Shown: piece after piece, positions 8,191 through 17,010 of the stretch
Numbering within the stretch: the first letter of the stretch is position 1
How the letters are laid out: each line of letters starts with the position of its first letter
Assembly: GCF_900176205.1 (NCBI RefSeq)
Contig: NZ_LT859959.1
Location: 434,001 to 498,000 of the forward strand
DNA length: 64,000 nt
Origin: Bradyrhizobium sp. ORS 285
GTDB lineage: Bacteria > Pseudomonadota > Alphaproteobacteria > Rhizobiales > Xanthobacteraceae
Reading direction: 5' to 3'
Made by a program: the position numbers and the translations under genes
Notes under the pieces: generated by a model
Told to the model about the DNA's origin: nothing
The model's input: the letters and a program-made list of their open reading frames with translations, nothing else
The model's database searches: none

Positions 8191-9726
8191 TTACGCCGCA
8201 CCCTTCTTCGGCCAGTAGCGCTCGCGCAGATGCCGCTTCACCAGCTTGCCGGTGGGCGTGCGCGGCAGCTCCGGCTCGAAGTCGATCGAGCGCGGGCATT
8301 TGATCGGCGACAGATGCTGACGGCAGAACAGCATCAGCTGCTCCTCGAGCTGCTTGCCGGCGCGGGACATGTCGTGCGGCTGCACCACAGCCTTGACCTC
8401 CTCGCCCATCTCCTCGTTGGGCACGCCGAACACGGCGACGTCGGCGACATCAGGATGCGTGATCAGGACGTCCTCGGTCTCCTGCGGATAGATGTTCACG
8501 CCGCCGGAGATGATCATGTAGGATTTGCGGTCGGTCAGATACAGGAAGCCGTCGGCATCGAGATAGCCGACGTCGCCGAGCGTCGACCAGCCCTTGGCGT
8601 TGTAGGCGCGCTTCGTCTTCTCCGGATCGTTGTGATAGGAGAATTGAGGCGCATCGGCGAAATACACCGTCCCGATCTCGCCGGTCGGCATCTCCTGGTC
8701 GTCCTCGCCGAGGATCTTGATCTTGCCAACCACGGCGCGACCGACGCTGCCGCGATGCTCCAGCCATTGCTTGGAGGTGCAGACGGTGACGCCGTTGCCC
8801 TCGGAGCCGGCATAGTACTCGATCAGGATCGGGCCCCACCAGTCGATCATCCTGGCCTTGACGTCGACCGGGCAGGGCGCCGCCGCATGGATCGCGCCCT
8901 TCAAAGTCGAAACGTCATAGCGTTTGCGGACATCTTCCGGCAGCTTCAGCATGCGCACGAACATCGTCGGCACCAGCTGCGACTGCGTGACCTTGTACTT
9001 CTCGACGAGCCGCAAAAAGTCCTCGGCGTCGAAATGCTCCATGATGATCGAGGTGCCGCCGAGCGTGATCGCCATCATGTTGAAGCGCAAGGGAGCCGCA
9101 TGATACAGCGGCGCCGGCGACAAATAGATGCTCTCGGCGTTCATGCCGCACATGTCGGCGCACAGCACGCGCAGAAACTGGTTCGGCTGATCGATCGGAT
9201 TGCCTTCGAAATCCTTCTTGATGCCCTTCGGCCGTCCCGTCGTCCCCGATGAATACAGCATGTCGTAGCCGGCGACCTGGTCGGCGATCGGCGTCTTGGG
9301 CTGGGCGCCGGCCTCCTTGTCCCAGGAGCGAAAACCCGGCTCGGGCTCGTCGACCATGAAGAACAGCGGGCCATCCGGCGTCACGAGGTCGCGCACCTGC
9401 TCGGCGCATTTCGGCGAGGTGATGAAGACCTTGGCGCCGCAATCCCTTATGATGTAGGCGATCTCGTCCTTGGTGAGATATCGGCTGATCGCGGTGTAGT
9501 AGAGACCGGAGCGCTGCGCGGCCCAGGCGATTTCCATGAAGGCGAGCCGGTTCTCCATCAGGAAAGCGATGTGGTCGCCGGCCTTCAGCCCCAGCGCCCG
9601 GAACAGCTGAGCGCCCTGGTTGGAAAGCTCGTCGAGTTCGCGATAGGTGATGGCCTTGCCGGTGCCCGCCATCTGATAGGCGATCTTGTCGGGATGGCTC
9701 TGGGCGTAAATGGACGGGTGGGTCAT
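8191..9726 (-). CDS. Acyl-CoA synthetase (AMP-forming)
   Basis: A 511-residue class I adenylate-forming enzyme that makes acyl-CoA from a carboxylic acid, ATP and CoA. The P-loop MLYSSGTTGRPKGIKK is near residues 172-187. The adenine motif is YYAGSEGNGVT. The hinge/core block contains GDVGYLDADGFLYLTDRKS and then SGGVNIYPQE, and the C-terminal catalytic lysine lies in RTPTGKLVKR. Length fits the FadD-like family. The acid used is unknown; the neighbouring thiolase, SDR and acyl-CoA dehydrogenase genes point to beta-oxidation of an alkanoate or arylalkanoate. It is co-oriented with the thiolase at 9900, with a repeat element between. Confidence 0.92.
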   Translation of the reverse strand: MTHPSIYAQSHPDKIAYQMAGTGKAITYRELDELSNQGAQLFRALGLKAGDHIAFLMENRLAFMEIAWAAQRSGLYYTAISRYLTKDEIAYIIRDCGAKVFITSPKCAEQVRDLVTPDGPLFFMVDEPEPGFRSWDKEAGAQPKTPIADQVAGYDMLYSSGTTGRPKGIKKDFEGNPIDQPNQFLRVLCADMCGMNAESIYLSPAPLYHAAPLRFNMMAITLGGTSIIMEHFDAEDFLRLVEKYKVTQSQLVPTMFVRMLKLPEDVRKRYDVSTLKGAIHAAAPCPVDVKARMIDWWGPILIEYYAGSEGNGVTVCTSKQWLEHRGSVGRAVVGKIKILGEDDQEMPTGEIGTVYFADAPQFSYHNDPEKTKRAYNAKGWSTLGDVGYLDADGFLYLTDRKSYMIISGGVNIYPQETEDVLITHPDVADVAVFGVPNEEMGEEVKAVVQPHDMSRAGKQLEEQLMLFCRQHLSPIKCPRSIDFEPELPRTPTGKLVKRHLRERYWPKKGAA

Positions 9727-9756
9727 GATGGGCTCACCGCTAAATCAGGAAAATGG

Positions 9757-9882
9757 TGTCGTCCCGGCCTTGAGCCGGGACCCATAACCACAGGCGCCTG
9801 TGGTGAGAGCGAGCTGTGGCTCCAGCTCGCTCGATATTCCAATTCGGTGGTTATGGGTCCCGGCTCAAGGCCGGGACGACAC
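9757..9882. repeat. Palindromic intergenic repeat, family A copy 3
   Basis: Same bipartite structure as at 1870 and 8039: GTCGTCCCGGCCTTGAGCC and GGGACCCATAACC at the left, mirrored GGTTATGGGTCCCGG and CCGGGACGAC at the right. It lies between the thiolase and acyl-CoA ligase genes. Confidence 0.85.
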
Positions 9883-9899
9883 CGGTGGTGTTGCGAGGG

Positions 9900-11072
9900 C
9901 TACAGCCGCTCGACGATGGTGACGTTCGCCATGCCGCCGCCTTCGCACATGGTCTGCAGGCCGTAGCGCTTGTTGCGCTGCTTCAGCGCATGCAGCAGCG
10001 TCGTCATCAGCTTGGTGCCGGAGCCGCCGAGCGGATGGCCGAGCGCAATCGCGCCGCCATTGACGTTCAGACGGCTCGGATCGGCGCCGGTGGTCTTGAG
10101 CCAAGCGGTCGGCACCGAGGCGAAGGCCTCGTTGACCTCGTAGAGGTCGATGTCGTCGATCGACATGCCGGCCTTCTGCAGTGCGCGCTGGGTCGCCGGC
10201 AGCGGCGCCTCCAGCATGATCACGGGATCGCCGCCCATCATGGTCATGTGGTGCACGCGCGCCAGCGGCTTGACGCCAAGCGACTTCAGGCCGCGCTCGT
10301 TGACGACCATCACGCCCGAGGCGCCGTCGCAGATCTGGCTGGCGGAAGCCGCCGTCAGCTTGCCGTTCTCGGCGATCAGCTTGACGCCCTTGATGCCGTC
10401 GAGGCTGACGTCGAAACGGATGCCCTCGTCGATGTGATGCGTGTCGGTCGAGCCGTCCGCGCGGGTGATCTGCAGCGGGATGATTTCATCCTTGAAGTGC
10501 CCTCCTTGCGTCGCGGCAATCGCGCGCTGGTGGCTCTGATAGGCGTATTCGTCGAGCTCGTCCTTGGAGAGCCCGTATTTCTCCGCCATCATCTCCGCGC
10601 CGGTGAACTGGCTGAACTGGATGTCCGGATAACGGCTCTCCATGCTCGGGCTCTTGTAATGTCCGAAGCCGTTCTTGGCCGGCAAGGTCGAGGACAGGCC
10701 CATCGGCACGCGGGTCATCGACTCCACGCCGGCGGCGATCACGACGTCCATCGCGCCCGACATCACCGCCTGGGCGGCGAAATGCAGCGCCTGCTGCGAC
10801 GAGCCGCACTGACGGTCGATCGAGGTGCCCGGGACGCTCTCCGGCAGCTTCGAGGCCAGCACCGCGTTGCGGGCGATGTTGGTCGACTGCTCGCCGGTCT
10901 GCATGACGCAGCCCATGATGACGTCCTCGACCTGGTCCGGCGCGGCGCCGGAGCGCTCGACCAGCGCGTCCAACACCTTTGCCGCCAGATCAGCCGGATG
11001 CCAGCCGGCCAGACGACCGCCCTTGCGACCGCCGGCCGTGCGCGCAGCCGCGACGATATAGGCTTCCGCCAT
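9900..11072 (-). CDS. Acetyl-CoA acetyltransferase / 3-ketoacyl-CoA thiolase
   Basis: A 390-residue thiolase that cleaves 3-ketoacyl-CoA to acetyl-CoA and a shortened acyl-CoA (or runs the reverse). The acylated Cys89 is in SIDRQCGSSQQAL, the catalytic His346 in ALGHPLGGSG and the second Cys376 in MCEGGGMANV. Length matches the biosynthetic/degradative thiolase II family. It is divergent from the TetR gene at 11216, which is a good candidate regulator. Together with the SDR, hydratase and acyl-CoA dehydrogenases that follow it completes a beta-oxidation set. Confidence 0.93.
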   Translation of the reverse strand: MAEAYIVAAARTAGGRKGGRLAGWHPADLAAKVLDALVERSGAAPDQVEDVIMGCVMQTGEQSTNIARNAVLASKLPESVPGTSIDRQCGSSQQALHFAAQAVMSGAMDVVIAAGVESMTRVPMGLSSTLPAKNGFGHYKSPSMESRYPDIQFSQFTGAEMMAEKYGLSKDELDEYAYQSHQRAIAATQGGHFKDEIIPLQITRADGSTDTHHIDEGIRFDVSLDGIKGVKLIAENGKLTAASASQICDGASGVMVVNERGLKSLGVKPLARVHHMTMMGGDPVIMLEAPLPATQRALQKAGMSIDDIDLYEVNEAFASVPTAWLKTTGADPSRLNVNGGAIALGHPLGGSGTKLMTTLLHALKQRNKRYGLQTMCEGGGMANVTIVERL

Positions 11073-11215
11073 GAGGTTTCCTCCCTAGACTTGGTTCGTT
11101 GATTGGGAGGGATTTAAATGCGCGATTGAGCTTTAGTCAATCGATCAATTAACTCTTGAGATCGACTCCGGCTTCGGCTTATCTGGACCCAACAATCAGG
11201 TGGGAAACGTCCAGG

Positions 11216-11887
11216 GTGGGCACCGTTTTGGGACCTCAGCTGCAGAATAGCGCGCCGGAGAAGCTTGCCGTAGGGCGGAATGCCACCGCGGAAAAGCTGC
11301 TGGACGCTGCCAGCGAGCTGATGATCCAGCGGTCCTCGATCGAGATCTCGCTCAGCGACATCGCCCAGAAGTCCGGCTCGAATGCCGCGCTGGTCAAATA
11401 CCATTTCGGCAACAAGGACGGCCTGCTGCTGGCGCTGCTCGCCCGTGACGCGGCCACCGAAGTCGCCAATCTCGAATATCTGCTGGCGCAGCCGCTGCCA
11501 CCGACGGCCAAGCTGAAGCTGCACATCAGCGGCATCATCCGCGCCTATCACCGGTTTCCCTACATGAACCGGCTGATCCATTATCTCCTGCACGAGAGCA
11601 GCGCCGAGGCCGCCGACGAAGTGTCGAAATTCTTCGTCGCGCCCCTGCTGGAATTCCATCGCCGGCTGATCGAGGAGGGCATCGCCAAGTGCGAGTTTCG
11701 CGATGTCGATCCCGTGCTGTTCTACACCAGCCTGATCGGCGCCTGCGATCACCTGTTCTTCGGCCGCCACGCCATGTCGCGCGCGATTGGCGTCGGCCCG
11801 GTCACCGACGAGGTTTGCCGCCAGTACATCGCCCATATGGAGGCGCTGATCTGCGGCGGGATATTGAAACGGGCAACAAACGACTAG
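11216..11887 (+). CDS. TetR-family transcriptional regulator
   Basis: A protein of about 223 residues with an N-terminal helix-turn-helix (AEKLLDAASELMIQRSSIEIS, then LSDIAQKSGSNAALVKYHFGNKDGLL) and a helical ligand domain. The NAALVKYHFGNKDGLL pattern is the TetR recognition helix. The start is uncertain: GTG at 11216 is chosen, but no strong ribosome site is visible and a TTG at 11156 is also in frame. It lies divergent from the thiolase gene and just upstream of the SDR/hydratase genes, so it likely senses an acyl-CoA of this pathway, as FadR/PaaR-type TetR proteins do. That role is inferred from position. Confidence 0.85.
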   Translation: MGTVLGPQLQNSAPEKLAVGRNATAEKLLDAASELMIQRSSIEISLSDIAQKSGSNAALVKYHFGNKDGLLLALLARDAATEVANLEYLLAQPLPPTAKLKLHISGIIRAYHRFPYMNRLIHYLLHESSAEAADEVSKFFVAPLLEFHRRLIEEGIAKCEFRDVDPVLFYTSLIGACDHLFFGRHAMSRAIGVGPVTDEVCRQYIAHMEALICGGILKRATND

Positions 11888-11942
11888 GTCCGCTGCGCGC
11901 TCGTTGCCATCAACAAGAAACATCCAGGGAGGAAACTTAACC

Positions 11943-12701
11943 ATGCAGTTGAACAACGTTGCCGTTCTCATCACCGGCGGTGGCTCGGGTCTCGGCGCCG
12001 CCACGGCGCGCGCCATGGCGGCCAAGGGCGCCAAGATCGCCGTGCTCGATCAGAGCCTGGAGAATGCCGAGAAGGTCGCGGCCGAGCTCAACGGCGTCGC
12101 TGTCCATGCCGACGTCACCAATGAGGAGCAGGTCAAGGCCGGCATCGCCAAGGCGGAAGCAGCGCATGGCATCGCCCGCGTGCTGGTGAACTGCGCCGGC
12201 ATCGGCGGCTCGCAGCGTATCGTCGGCAAGGACGGCGTCTATCCGCTGGCGAAGTTCGCGCGCATCATCAACGTCAACCTGATCGGCACCTTCAACGTGC
12301 TGCGGCTGTTCGCCGAGCGCCTGGTCACGGCGGAGCCGATCGGCGAGGAGCGCGGCGTCGCCATCAACACCGCCAGCGTCGCGGCCTATGAAGGCCAGAT
12401 CGGCCAGATCGCCTATTCGGCCTCGAAGGGCGGCGTCGTCGGCCTCACCTTGCCGGCTGCGCGCGATCTCGCCAGCCAGAAGATCCGCGTCAACACCATC
12501 GCGCCCGGCCTGTTCCTGACGCCGCTGCTGATGGGTCTGAACGAGGAGGCGCGCAAGAGCCTTGGCGCCCAGGTGCCGCATCCGGCCCGTCTCGGCGACG
12601 CCTCGGAATATGGCAACCTCGCCGTCCACATCGTCGAGAACCCGATGCTGAACGGCGAAACCATCCGCCTCGACGGCGCCATCCGCATGGCCCCGCGGTA
12701 A
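11943..12701 (+). CDS. SDR-type 3-hydroxyacyl-CoA dehydrogenase (HSD10-like)
   Basis: A 252-residue short-chain dehydrogenase. The NAD motif TGGGSGLG is at ~11-18, NCAG near residue 84, the catalytic Ser in NTASVAAYEGQIGQIAYSASK with Tyr-x-x-x-Lys, then the APGLFLTPLL substrate loop. This sequence type matches type II 3-hydroxyacyl-CoA dehydrogenase (17-beta-HSD10). A GGGAGG ribosome site precedes the ATG. It would oxidise the 3-hydroxyacyl-CoA produced by the hydratase downstream. A clear paralog lies at 40171 in the cou cluster. Confidence 0.92.
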   Translation: MQLNNVAVLITGGGSGLGAATARAMAAKGAKIAVLDQSLENAEKVAAELNGVAVHADVTNEEQVKAGIAKAEAAHGIARVLVNCAGIGGSQRIVGKDGVYPLAKFARIINVNLIGTFNVLRLFAERLVTAEPIGEERGVAINTASVAAYEGQIGQIAYSASKGGVVGLTLPAARDLASQKIRVNTIAPGLFLTPLLMGLNEEARKSLGAQVPHPARLGDASEYGNLAVHIVENPMLNGETIRLDGAIRMAPR

Positions 12702-12713
12702 CGCGCATTCGGC

Positions 12714-12836
12714 TGTCGTCCCGGCCTTGAGCCGGGACCCATACTCCGCGGCGTCTGTGAGAGGCACTCTGGCAGACGCCGCGCTCTAACCAATCAAGCC
12801 GGTGGCTATGGATCCCGGCGTTCGCCGGGATGACGG
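12714..12836. repeat. Palindromic intergenic repeat, family A copy 4
   Basis: The left half is GTCGTCCCGGCCTTGAGCC plus GGGACCCATAC. The right half is a diverged mirror, GGCTATGGATCCCGGCG plus TTCGCCGGGATGACGG. It sits inside what would otherwise be the SDR-hydratase operon spacer. Confidence 0.8.
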
Positions 12837-12853
12837 TGAGGAAAGAGCGCGCC

Positions 12854-13660
12854 ATGTCCCAACCGCTGCTGATCGAGCATGACAACGGCGTCGACCGGGT
12901 GACGCTCAATCGCCCGGAGAGCCTGAATGCGCTCGACCCCGCGCTGATCGATGCGCTCAACACCTATTTCGAAAGCCTGCAGCGCAACCGCACAACGCGC
13001 GTCGTCGTGCTCAGGGGCGCCGGCAAGAACTTCTGCGCCGGCCTCGACCTCAAGGCCGCCATGCAGCGCCGCGGCGGCGTCAATGAGCCGCCCAGCGTGA
13101 CGGAATCCTTGGACTCGCAGCGCCGCATCGCCGACATCGTGATGCTGATGCGGCGCTGCCCGCAGCCGATCATTGCGCTGGTGCAGGGCGCGGCCGCCGG
13201 CGGCGGCTTCGCGTTGGCGCTCGCCGCCGACATTCGCATCGCCACGCGCTCGGCGCGGATGAACTGCGCGTTCATCAAGCTCGGCCTTGGCGGCTGTGAC
13301 ATCGGCACCAGCTACTTTTTGCCGCGCCTGGTCGGCGTCTCCGTCGCCTCCGAACTGATTCTCACCGGACGTTTCATCGGCGCCGAGCGCGCGCTGATGG
13401 TCGGACTGGTATCGGAGATCGTCGAGGAGGATGCGCTGGAGAGCGCGGCCGCCCCCTTCATCGATGCGATGATGACGGCATCGCCGGTCGGTCTGCGGCT
13501 GTCGAAGGAATGCCTCAACATGAGCGTCGATGCGTCGTCGATCGAAGCCGTCATCGCGATGGAAGATCGCAACCAGGTGCTGTGCAGCCGCTCCGAGGAT
13601 TTCAAGGAAGGCATTGAAGCCTTCCTCCAGATGCGCAAGCCGGTCTATACCAACCGCTAG
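12854..13660 (+). CDS. Enoyl-CoA hydratase/isomerase family protein
   Basis: A 268-residue crotonase-fold protein that hydrates a 2-enoyl-CoA or acts on a related CoA thioester. The CoA and oxyanion-hole motifs are seen in GKNFCAGLDLKAA (near 58-70) and ALVQGAAAGGGFALALAAD (near 110-128). In place of the classic two catalytic glutamates the region reads LGLGGCDIGTSY, so the second Glu of true hydratases appears replaced. It could therefore be an isomerase- or lyase-type member. The start at 12854 follows GAGGAA. It is in line with the SDR upstream and the feruloyl-CoA synthetase-like gene downstream. Confidence 0.9.
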   Translation: MSQPLLIEHDNGVDRVTLNRPESLNALDPALIDALNTYFESLQRNRTTRVVVLRGAGKNFCAGLDLKAAMQRRGGVNEPPSVTESLDSQRRIADIVMLMRRCPQPIIALVQGAAAGGGFALALAADIRIATRSARMNCAFIKLGLGGCDIGTSYFLPRLVGVSVASELILTGRFIGAERALMVGLVSEIVEEDALESAAAPFIDAMMTASPVGLRLSKECLNMSVDASSIEAVIAMEDRNQVLCSRSEDFKEGIEAFLQMRKPVYTNR

Positions 13661-13701
13661 ATATCAAGATCCGCAAAGGACGATATTTCGGGAGACGCAA
13701 A

Positions 13702-15570
13702 ATGGACGGGACGGCAGCGAAGGTGTTGGAGAAGCCGGCATTCCGCAAGGTCAATTGGCTGGCGCGCGACATCGATGTCGACAGGCGCGACGATGGCACG
13801 ATCATCATCAAGTCGCGCATTCCGCTGCAGGCCTATGAGCCGCATCTCGCCGCGCCGCTCGCGCGCTGGGCCAAGGAAGCGCCGACGCGAACCTGGCTCG
13901 CGCAGCGCACCGGCCCCGAGCGGCAGTGGCGCAAGCTGTCCTATGCGGAGGCCAAGCGCACTGTCGACGGGCTGACGCAGGGCCTGCTCAATCTGAAGCT
14001 CGACGGCCGCCCGGTCGCGATCCTCTCGGGCAATTCGATCGAGCATGCGCTGATGACGTTCGCCGCGATGCAGGCCCGCTCCCCCGCGGCGCCGGTATCG
14101 CCGGCCTATTCGCTGATGAGCCACGATCACCTCAAGCTGAAATATCTGTTCGGGCTGGTGAAGCCCGGCGTCGTGATGGTGCAGGATGGCCCGACGTTCG
14201 AGAAGGCGCTCAGGGCGATCGATCTCGACGGCGTCACCGTCGTTCATGTCGCGCGTCCCTGCGAGGGCATTCCGAGCGTCAGCTTCACCGATCTCGCCGC
14301 GACGCCCGTCACCGCCGACGTTGATGCCTCCATCGCGCAGATCACGCCTGAAACCGTGGGCAAGCTTCTGTTCACCTCCGGCTCGACCGGCATGCCCAAG
14401 GCGGTCATCAACACCCAGCGGATGATGTGCGCCAACGCGGCGATGATGATGCAGACGCGTCCGCGTGCGCCGGATGCGCCGGTCTCCACGGTGCTGGACT
14501 GGATGCCGTGGAATCATACGATGGGTGGCAATGCGGCGTTCAATCCGCTGCTGATCGACGGTGGCACGCTGTACATCGACGACGGCCGGCCGATGCCCGG
14601 CATGTTCGACGAGACCATCAAGAATCTGCGCGAGGTGTCGCCGACCTACTACGCCAACGTTCCCGCCGGCTACGCCGCGCTGGCCGCGGCGATGGAGAAG
14701 GACGACGCACTGTGCCGCTCCTTCTTCAAGGATCTCGGCATCATGGCCTATGGCGGGGCGCGGCTGCCGGACGATCTCTACGAGCGCATGCAGGCGCTGG
14801 CCGTGAAAACCACCGGCGAGCGCATCGTGTTCTACACCGGCTGGGGCTCGACCGAGACCGCGCCGACCTCCACCGGCACCTATTGGAACACCGAGCGCGT
14901 CGGCCTGATCGGCCTGCCATTCCCCGGCGTCGAGCTGAAGATGGTGCCGACCGGCGACAAATATGAGCTGCGGCTGCGTGGCATCAACGTGATGCCCGGC
15001 TATCTCGGTCAGCCCGAGCTGACGAAGAAGGCGTTCGACGAGGAAGGCTTCTACTGCATCGGCGATGCCGGCGTGTTCGTCGACGCCGACGATCCCGCGC
15101 AGGGCATCATCTTCGCCGGCCGCGTGGTCGAGGATTTCAAGCTGACCACCGGCACCTTCGTGCATGTCGGCTCGCTGCGCACCGATGTGATTGCCGCGGC
15201 GACGCCGGCGATCCATGATGCGCTGGTGGCCGGGCAGGATCGCGAATATGTCGGCCTGCTCGCCTGGCCGAACCTGCACGCCTGCCGGCAACTGGTCGGC
15301 AATCCCGAGGCGACCTTCGAGGATGTGGTGAAGCATCCCGCGGTCATCGATTGCGTCCGCCGCGGTCTCCAGGCCCACAACAAGGAGTGCGAAGGCGCCA
15401 GCAGCCGGCGCATCGGCCGCGCAATGCTGATGGCCGAGCCGCCGTCGATCGATGGCCACGAGCTGACCGACAAGGGCTACATCAACCAGCGCGCCGGCCT
15501 GGAGCGCCGCGCCGCGCTTGTCGAGCGACTCTATGCCGCCACGCCCGACAGCGACGTGATCGTGCTGTGA
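13702..15570 (+). CDS. Feruloyl-CoA synthetase-like aryl/acyl-CoA ligase
   Basis: A 622-residue adenylate-forming ligase. The P-loop LLFTSGSTGMPKAVINTQR is near 217-235. Family-specific blocks are VLDWMPWNHTMGGN, GWGSTETAPTSTGTYW and GRVVEDFKLTTGTFVHVGSLR. The length over 600 and the last block are typical of the feruloyl-CoA synthetase group, which activates hydroxycinnamates or other aryl acids. GGGAG precedes the ATG. A paralog of the same group is couB at 38243. In this cluster the CoA product would pass to the adjacent hydratase, SDR and acyl-CoA dehydrogenases. The exact acid is unknown. Confidence 0.9.
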   Translation: MDGTAAKVLEKPAFRKVNWLARDIDVDRRDDGTIIIKSRIPLQAYEPHLAAPLARWAKEAPTRTWLAQRTGPERQWRKLSYAEAKRTVDGLTQGLLNLKLDGRPVAILSGNSIEHALMTFAAMQARSPAAPVSPAYSLMSHDHLKLKYLFGLVKPGVVMVQDGPTFEKALRAIDLDGVTVVHVARPCEGIPSVSFTDLAATPVTADVDASIAQITPETVGKLLFTSGSTGMPKAVINTQRMMCANAAMMMQTRPRAPDAPVSTVLDWMPWNHTMGGNAAFNPLLIDGGTLYIDDGRPMPGMFDETIKNLREVSPTYYANVPAGYAALAAAMEKDDALCRSFFKDLGIMAYGGARLPDDLYERMQALAVKTTGERIVFYTGWGSTETAPTSTGTYWNTERVGLIGLPFPGVELKMVPTGDKYELRLRGINVMPGYLGQPELTKKAFDEEGFYCIGDAGVFVDADDPAQGIIFAGRVVEDFKLTTGTFVHVGSLRTDVIAAATPAIHDALVAGQDREYVGLLAWPNLHACRQLVGNPEATFEDVVKHPAVIDCVRRGLQAHNKECEGASSRRIGRAMLMAEPPSIDGHELTDKGYINQRAGLERRAALVERLYAATPDSDVIVL

Positions 15571-15592
15571 TGACGTCCGTGCCACTTGCTCC

Positions 15593-15727
15593 GTGTCGTC
15601 CCCGCCTAGTGCGCAATTGCGCACGCGGCGCGGGGACCCATACTCCCAGGCTTATCCGTATCCTCCGGAGCTCGTTCCGGGTCATCGAATCGCCGGTGGT
15701 TATGGGTCCCGACTTTCGCCGGGACGA
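15593..15727. repeat. Palindromic intergenic repeat, family A variant copy 5
   Basis: GTCGTCCCCGCCTAGTGCGC followed by a GGGGACCCATAC segment, mirrored by GGTTATGGGTCCCGACTTTC and CGCCGGGACGACC. The central hairpin GTGCGCAATTGCGCAC differs from other copies. It lies between the CoA ligase and the first acyl-CoA dehydrogenase. Confidence 0.8.
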
Positions 15728-15762
15728 CCACCCAAACCCTTTCCAACAATAGAGTAACGGCC

Positions 15763-16890
15763 ATGAACTTCGATTTCTCCGACGATCAGAAACAGCTGCG
15801 GGACCAAGCGCGGAAATTCCTGGCCGAGAAGTGCCCGCCGAAAGCGGTGCGCGTCGTGCTCGACGGCAAGGAGGCCTATGACCGCGCGCTGTGGAAGGGC
15901 TTTGCCGAGATGGGCTTCCTCGGCGTCGCCATCCCCGAGGAGTATGGCGGCGCGGGCGCCGGCCATCTCGAACTCTGCGTGATCGCCGAGGAAGTCGGCC
16001 GCGCGCTGGCGCCGGTGCCGTTCTCGTCGACGGTCTATTTGGCTGCGGAAGCGCTGATGCTCGCCGGCAGCGATGCGCAGAAGCAGGCCTGGCTGCCGAA
16101 GATCGCGAGCGGCGAGACGATCGGCACGCTCGCGCTGTTCGAGGGCACCGGCAATCCGTCGCCGAAGGCGATCAAGCTCGCCGCTGCCAATGGCGTGCTC
16201 AATGGCACCAAGAAGCCGGTCGCCGACGGCGCCATCGCCGACCTCATCATCGTCGCCGCGCGCACGGCCTCGACCGGCCGCGACAGCGACATCTCGCTGT
16301 TCCTGGTCGATGCCAAGGCCGGCGGCGTCGAGGCCAAGGCGCTGACCAATCTCGATCCGACCCGCGGCCAGGCCGAGCTCACCTTCACGAATTGCAAGGC
16401 CGAGCCGCTCGGCGCGGCCGGCGAGGGCTGGAGCATCATCAGCCAGGTGCTCGACCGCGCCGCGGTGCTGACGGCGTTCGAGCAGGTCGGCGGCTCCGAT
16501 CGCGCGCTGGAGATGGGCCGCGACTACGCGCTCGACCGTATCGCCTTCGGTCGGCCGATCGGCTCGTTCCAGGCGGTCAAGCACATGCTGGCGGATATGT
16601 ATGTCTCGGCGACGCTCGCGCGCTCCAACGCCTATTACGGCGCCTGGGCGCTTTCGACTAATGCGCCGGAATTGCCGGAAGCGGCGGCCTCGGCGCGCAT
16701 CAGCGCGACGCAGGCCTATCAGCATTGCGGCAAGAACAACATCCAGGTCCACGGCGGCATGGGCTTCACCTGGGAGTTCGACTGCCACATGTACTACCGC
16801 CGCGCCAACGCGCTCGCGCTCGGCCTCGGCAGCCTGTCCTATTGGGAGGATCAGCTGATCGACCGCATGCGCAAGCGCAACGCGGCGTGA
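15763..16890 (+). CDS. Acyl-CoA dehydrogenase, 375-residue subfamily
   Basis: A flavoprotein of the acyl-CoA dehydrogenase superfamily, which introduces a 2,3 double bond and passes electrons to ETF. Helical N-domain MNFDFSDDQKQLRDQARKF, mid-domain beta region, then RIAFGRPIGSFQAVKHMLADM and the C-terminal HGGMGFTWEFDCHMYYRRA. The HGGMGFTWEFD pattern and short length are shared with partner subunits of heteromeric acyl-CoA dehydrogenases (mycobacterial FadE28/29-type pairs). The two longer acyl-CoA dehydrogenases that follow make such pairing plausible, but this is inference. It is the first of three tandem dehydrogenase genes separated by repeats. Confidence 0.9.
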   Translation: MNFDFSDDQKQLRDQARKFLAEKCPPKAVRVVLDGKEAYDRALWKGFAEMGFLGVAIPEEYGGAGAGHLELCVIAEEVGRALAPVPFSSTVYLAAEALMLAGSDAQKQAWLPKIASGETIGTLALFEGTGNPSPKAIKLAAANGVLNGTKKPVADGAIADLIIVAARTASTGRDSDISLFLVDAKAGGVEAKALTNLDPTRGQAELTFTNCKAEPLGAAGEGWSIISQVLDRAAVLTAFEQVGGSDRALEMGRDYALDRIAFGRPIGSFQAVKHMLADMYVSATLARSNAYYGAWALSTNAPELPEAAASARISATQAYQHCGKNNIQVHGGMGFTWEFDCHMYYRRANALALGLGSLSYWEDQLIDRMRKRNAA

Positions 16891-16904
16891 GGTTCGGTGA
16901 GTTC

Positions 16905-16992
16905 GTAGGGTGGGCAAAGCGAAGCGTGCCCACCGCAAGTGTCGCGGTTTGGATCGGTGGGTACGGCGCGTCGCGCCTTTGCCCACCCTACG
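16905..16992. repeat. Palindromic repeat family D copy 1
   Basis: GTAGGGTGGGCAAAGCGAAG and CGTGCCCACCG at the left are mirrored by CGGTGGGTACGGCGC and CGCCTTTGCCCACCCTAC at the right. Related copies are at 18374-18464 and 40969-41046, with a half copy near 41299. Confidence 0.85.
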
Positions 16993-17010
16993 AGATGAGA
17001 GGCTGGAGCC

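Noticed and set aside
7129..9252. 707-residue plus-strand open frame
   Set aside because: It is antisense to the epoxide hydrolase and acyl-CoA ligase genes, with Arg/His/Ala-rich composition typical of reverse frames in GC-rich DNA.
11100..11160. Candidate TetR operator TCAATCGATCAATTAA between thiolase and TetR genes
   Set aside because: AT-rich and suggestive, but the two halves do not form a clean palindrome, so it is not listed.
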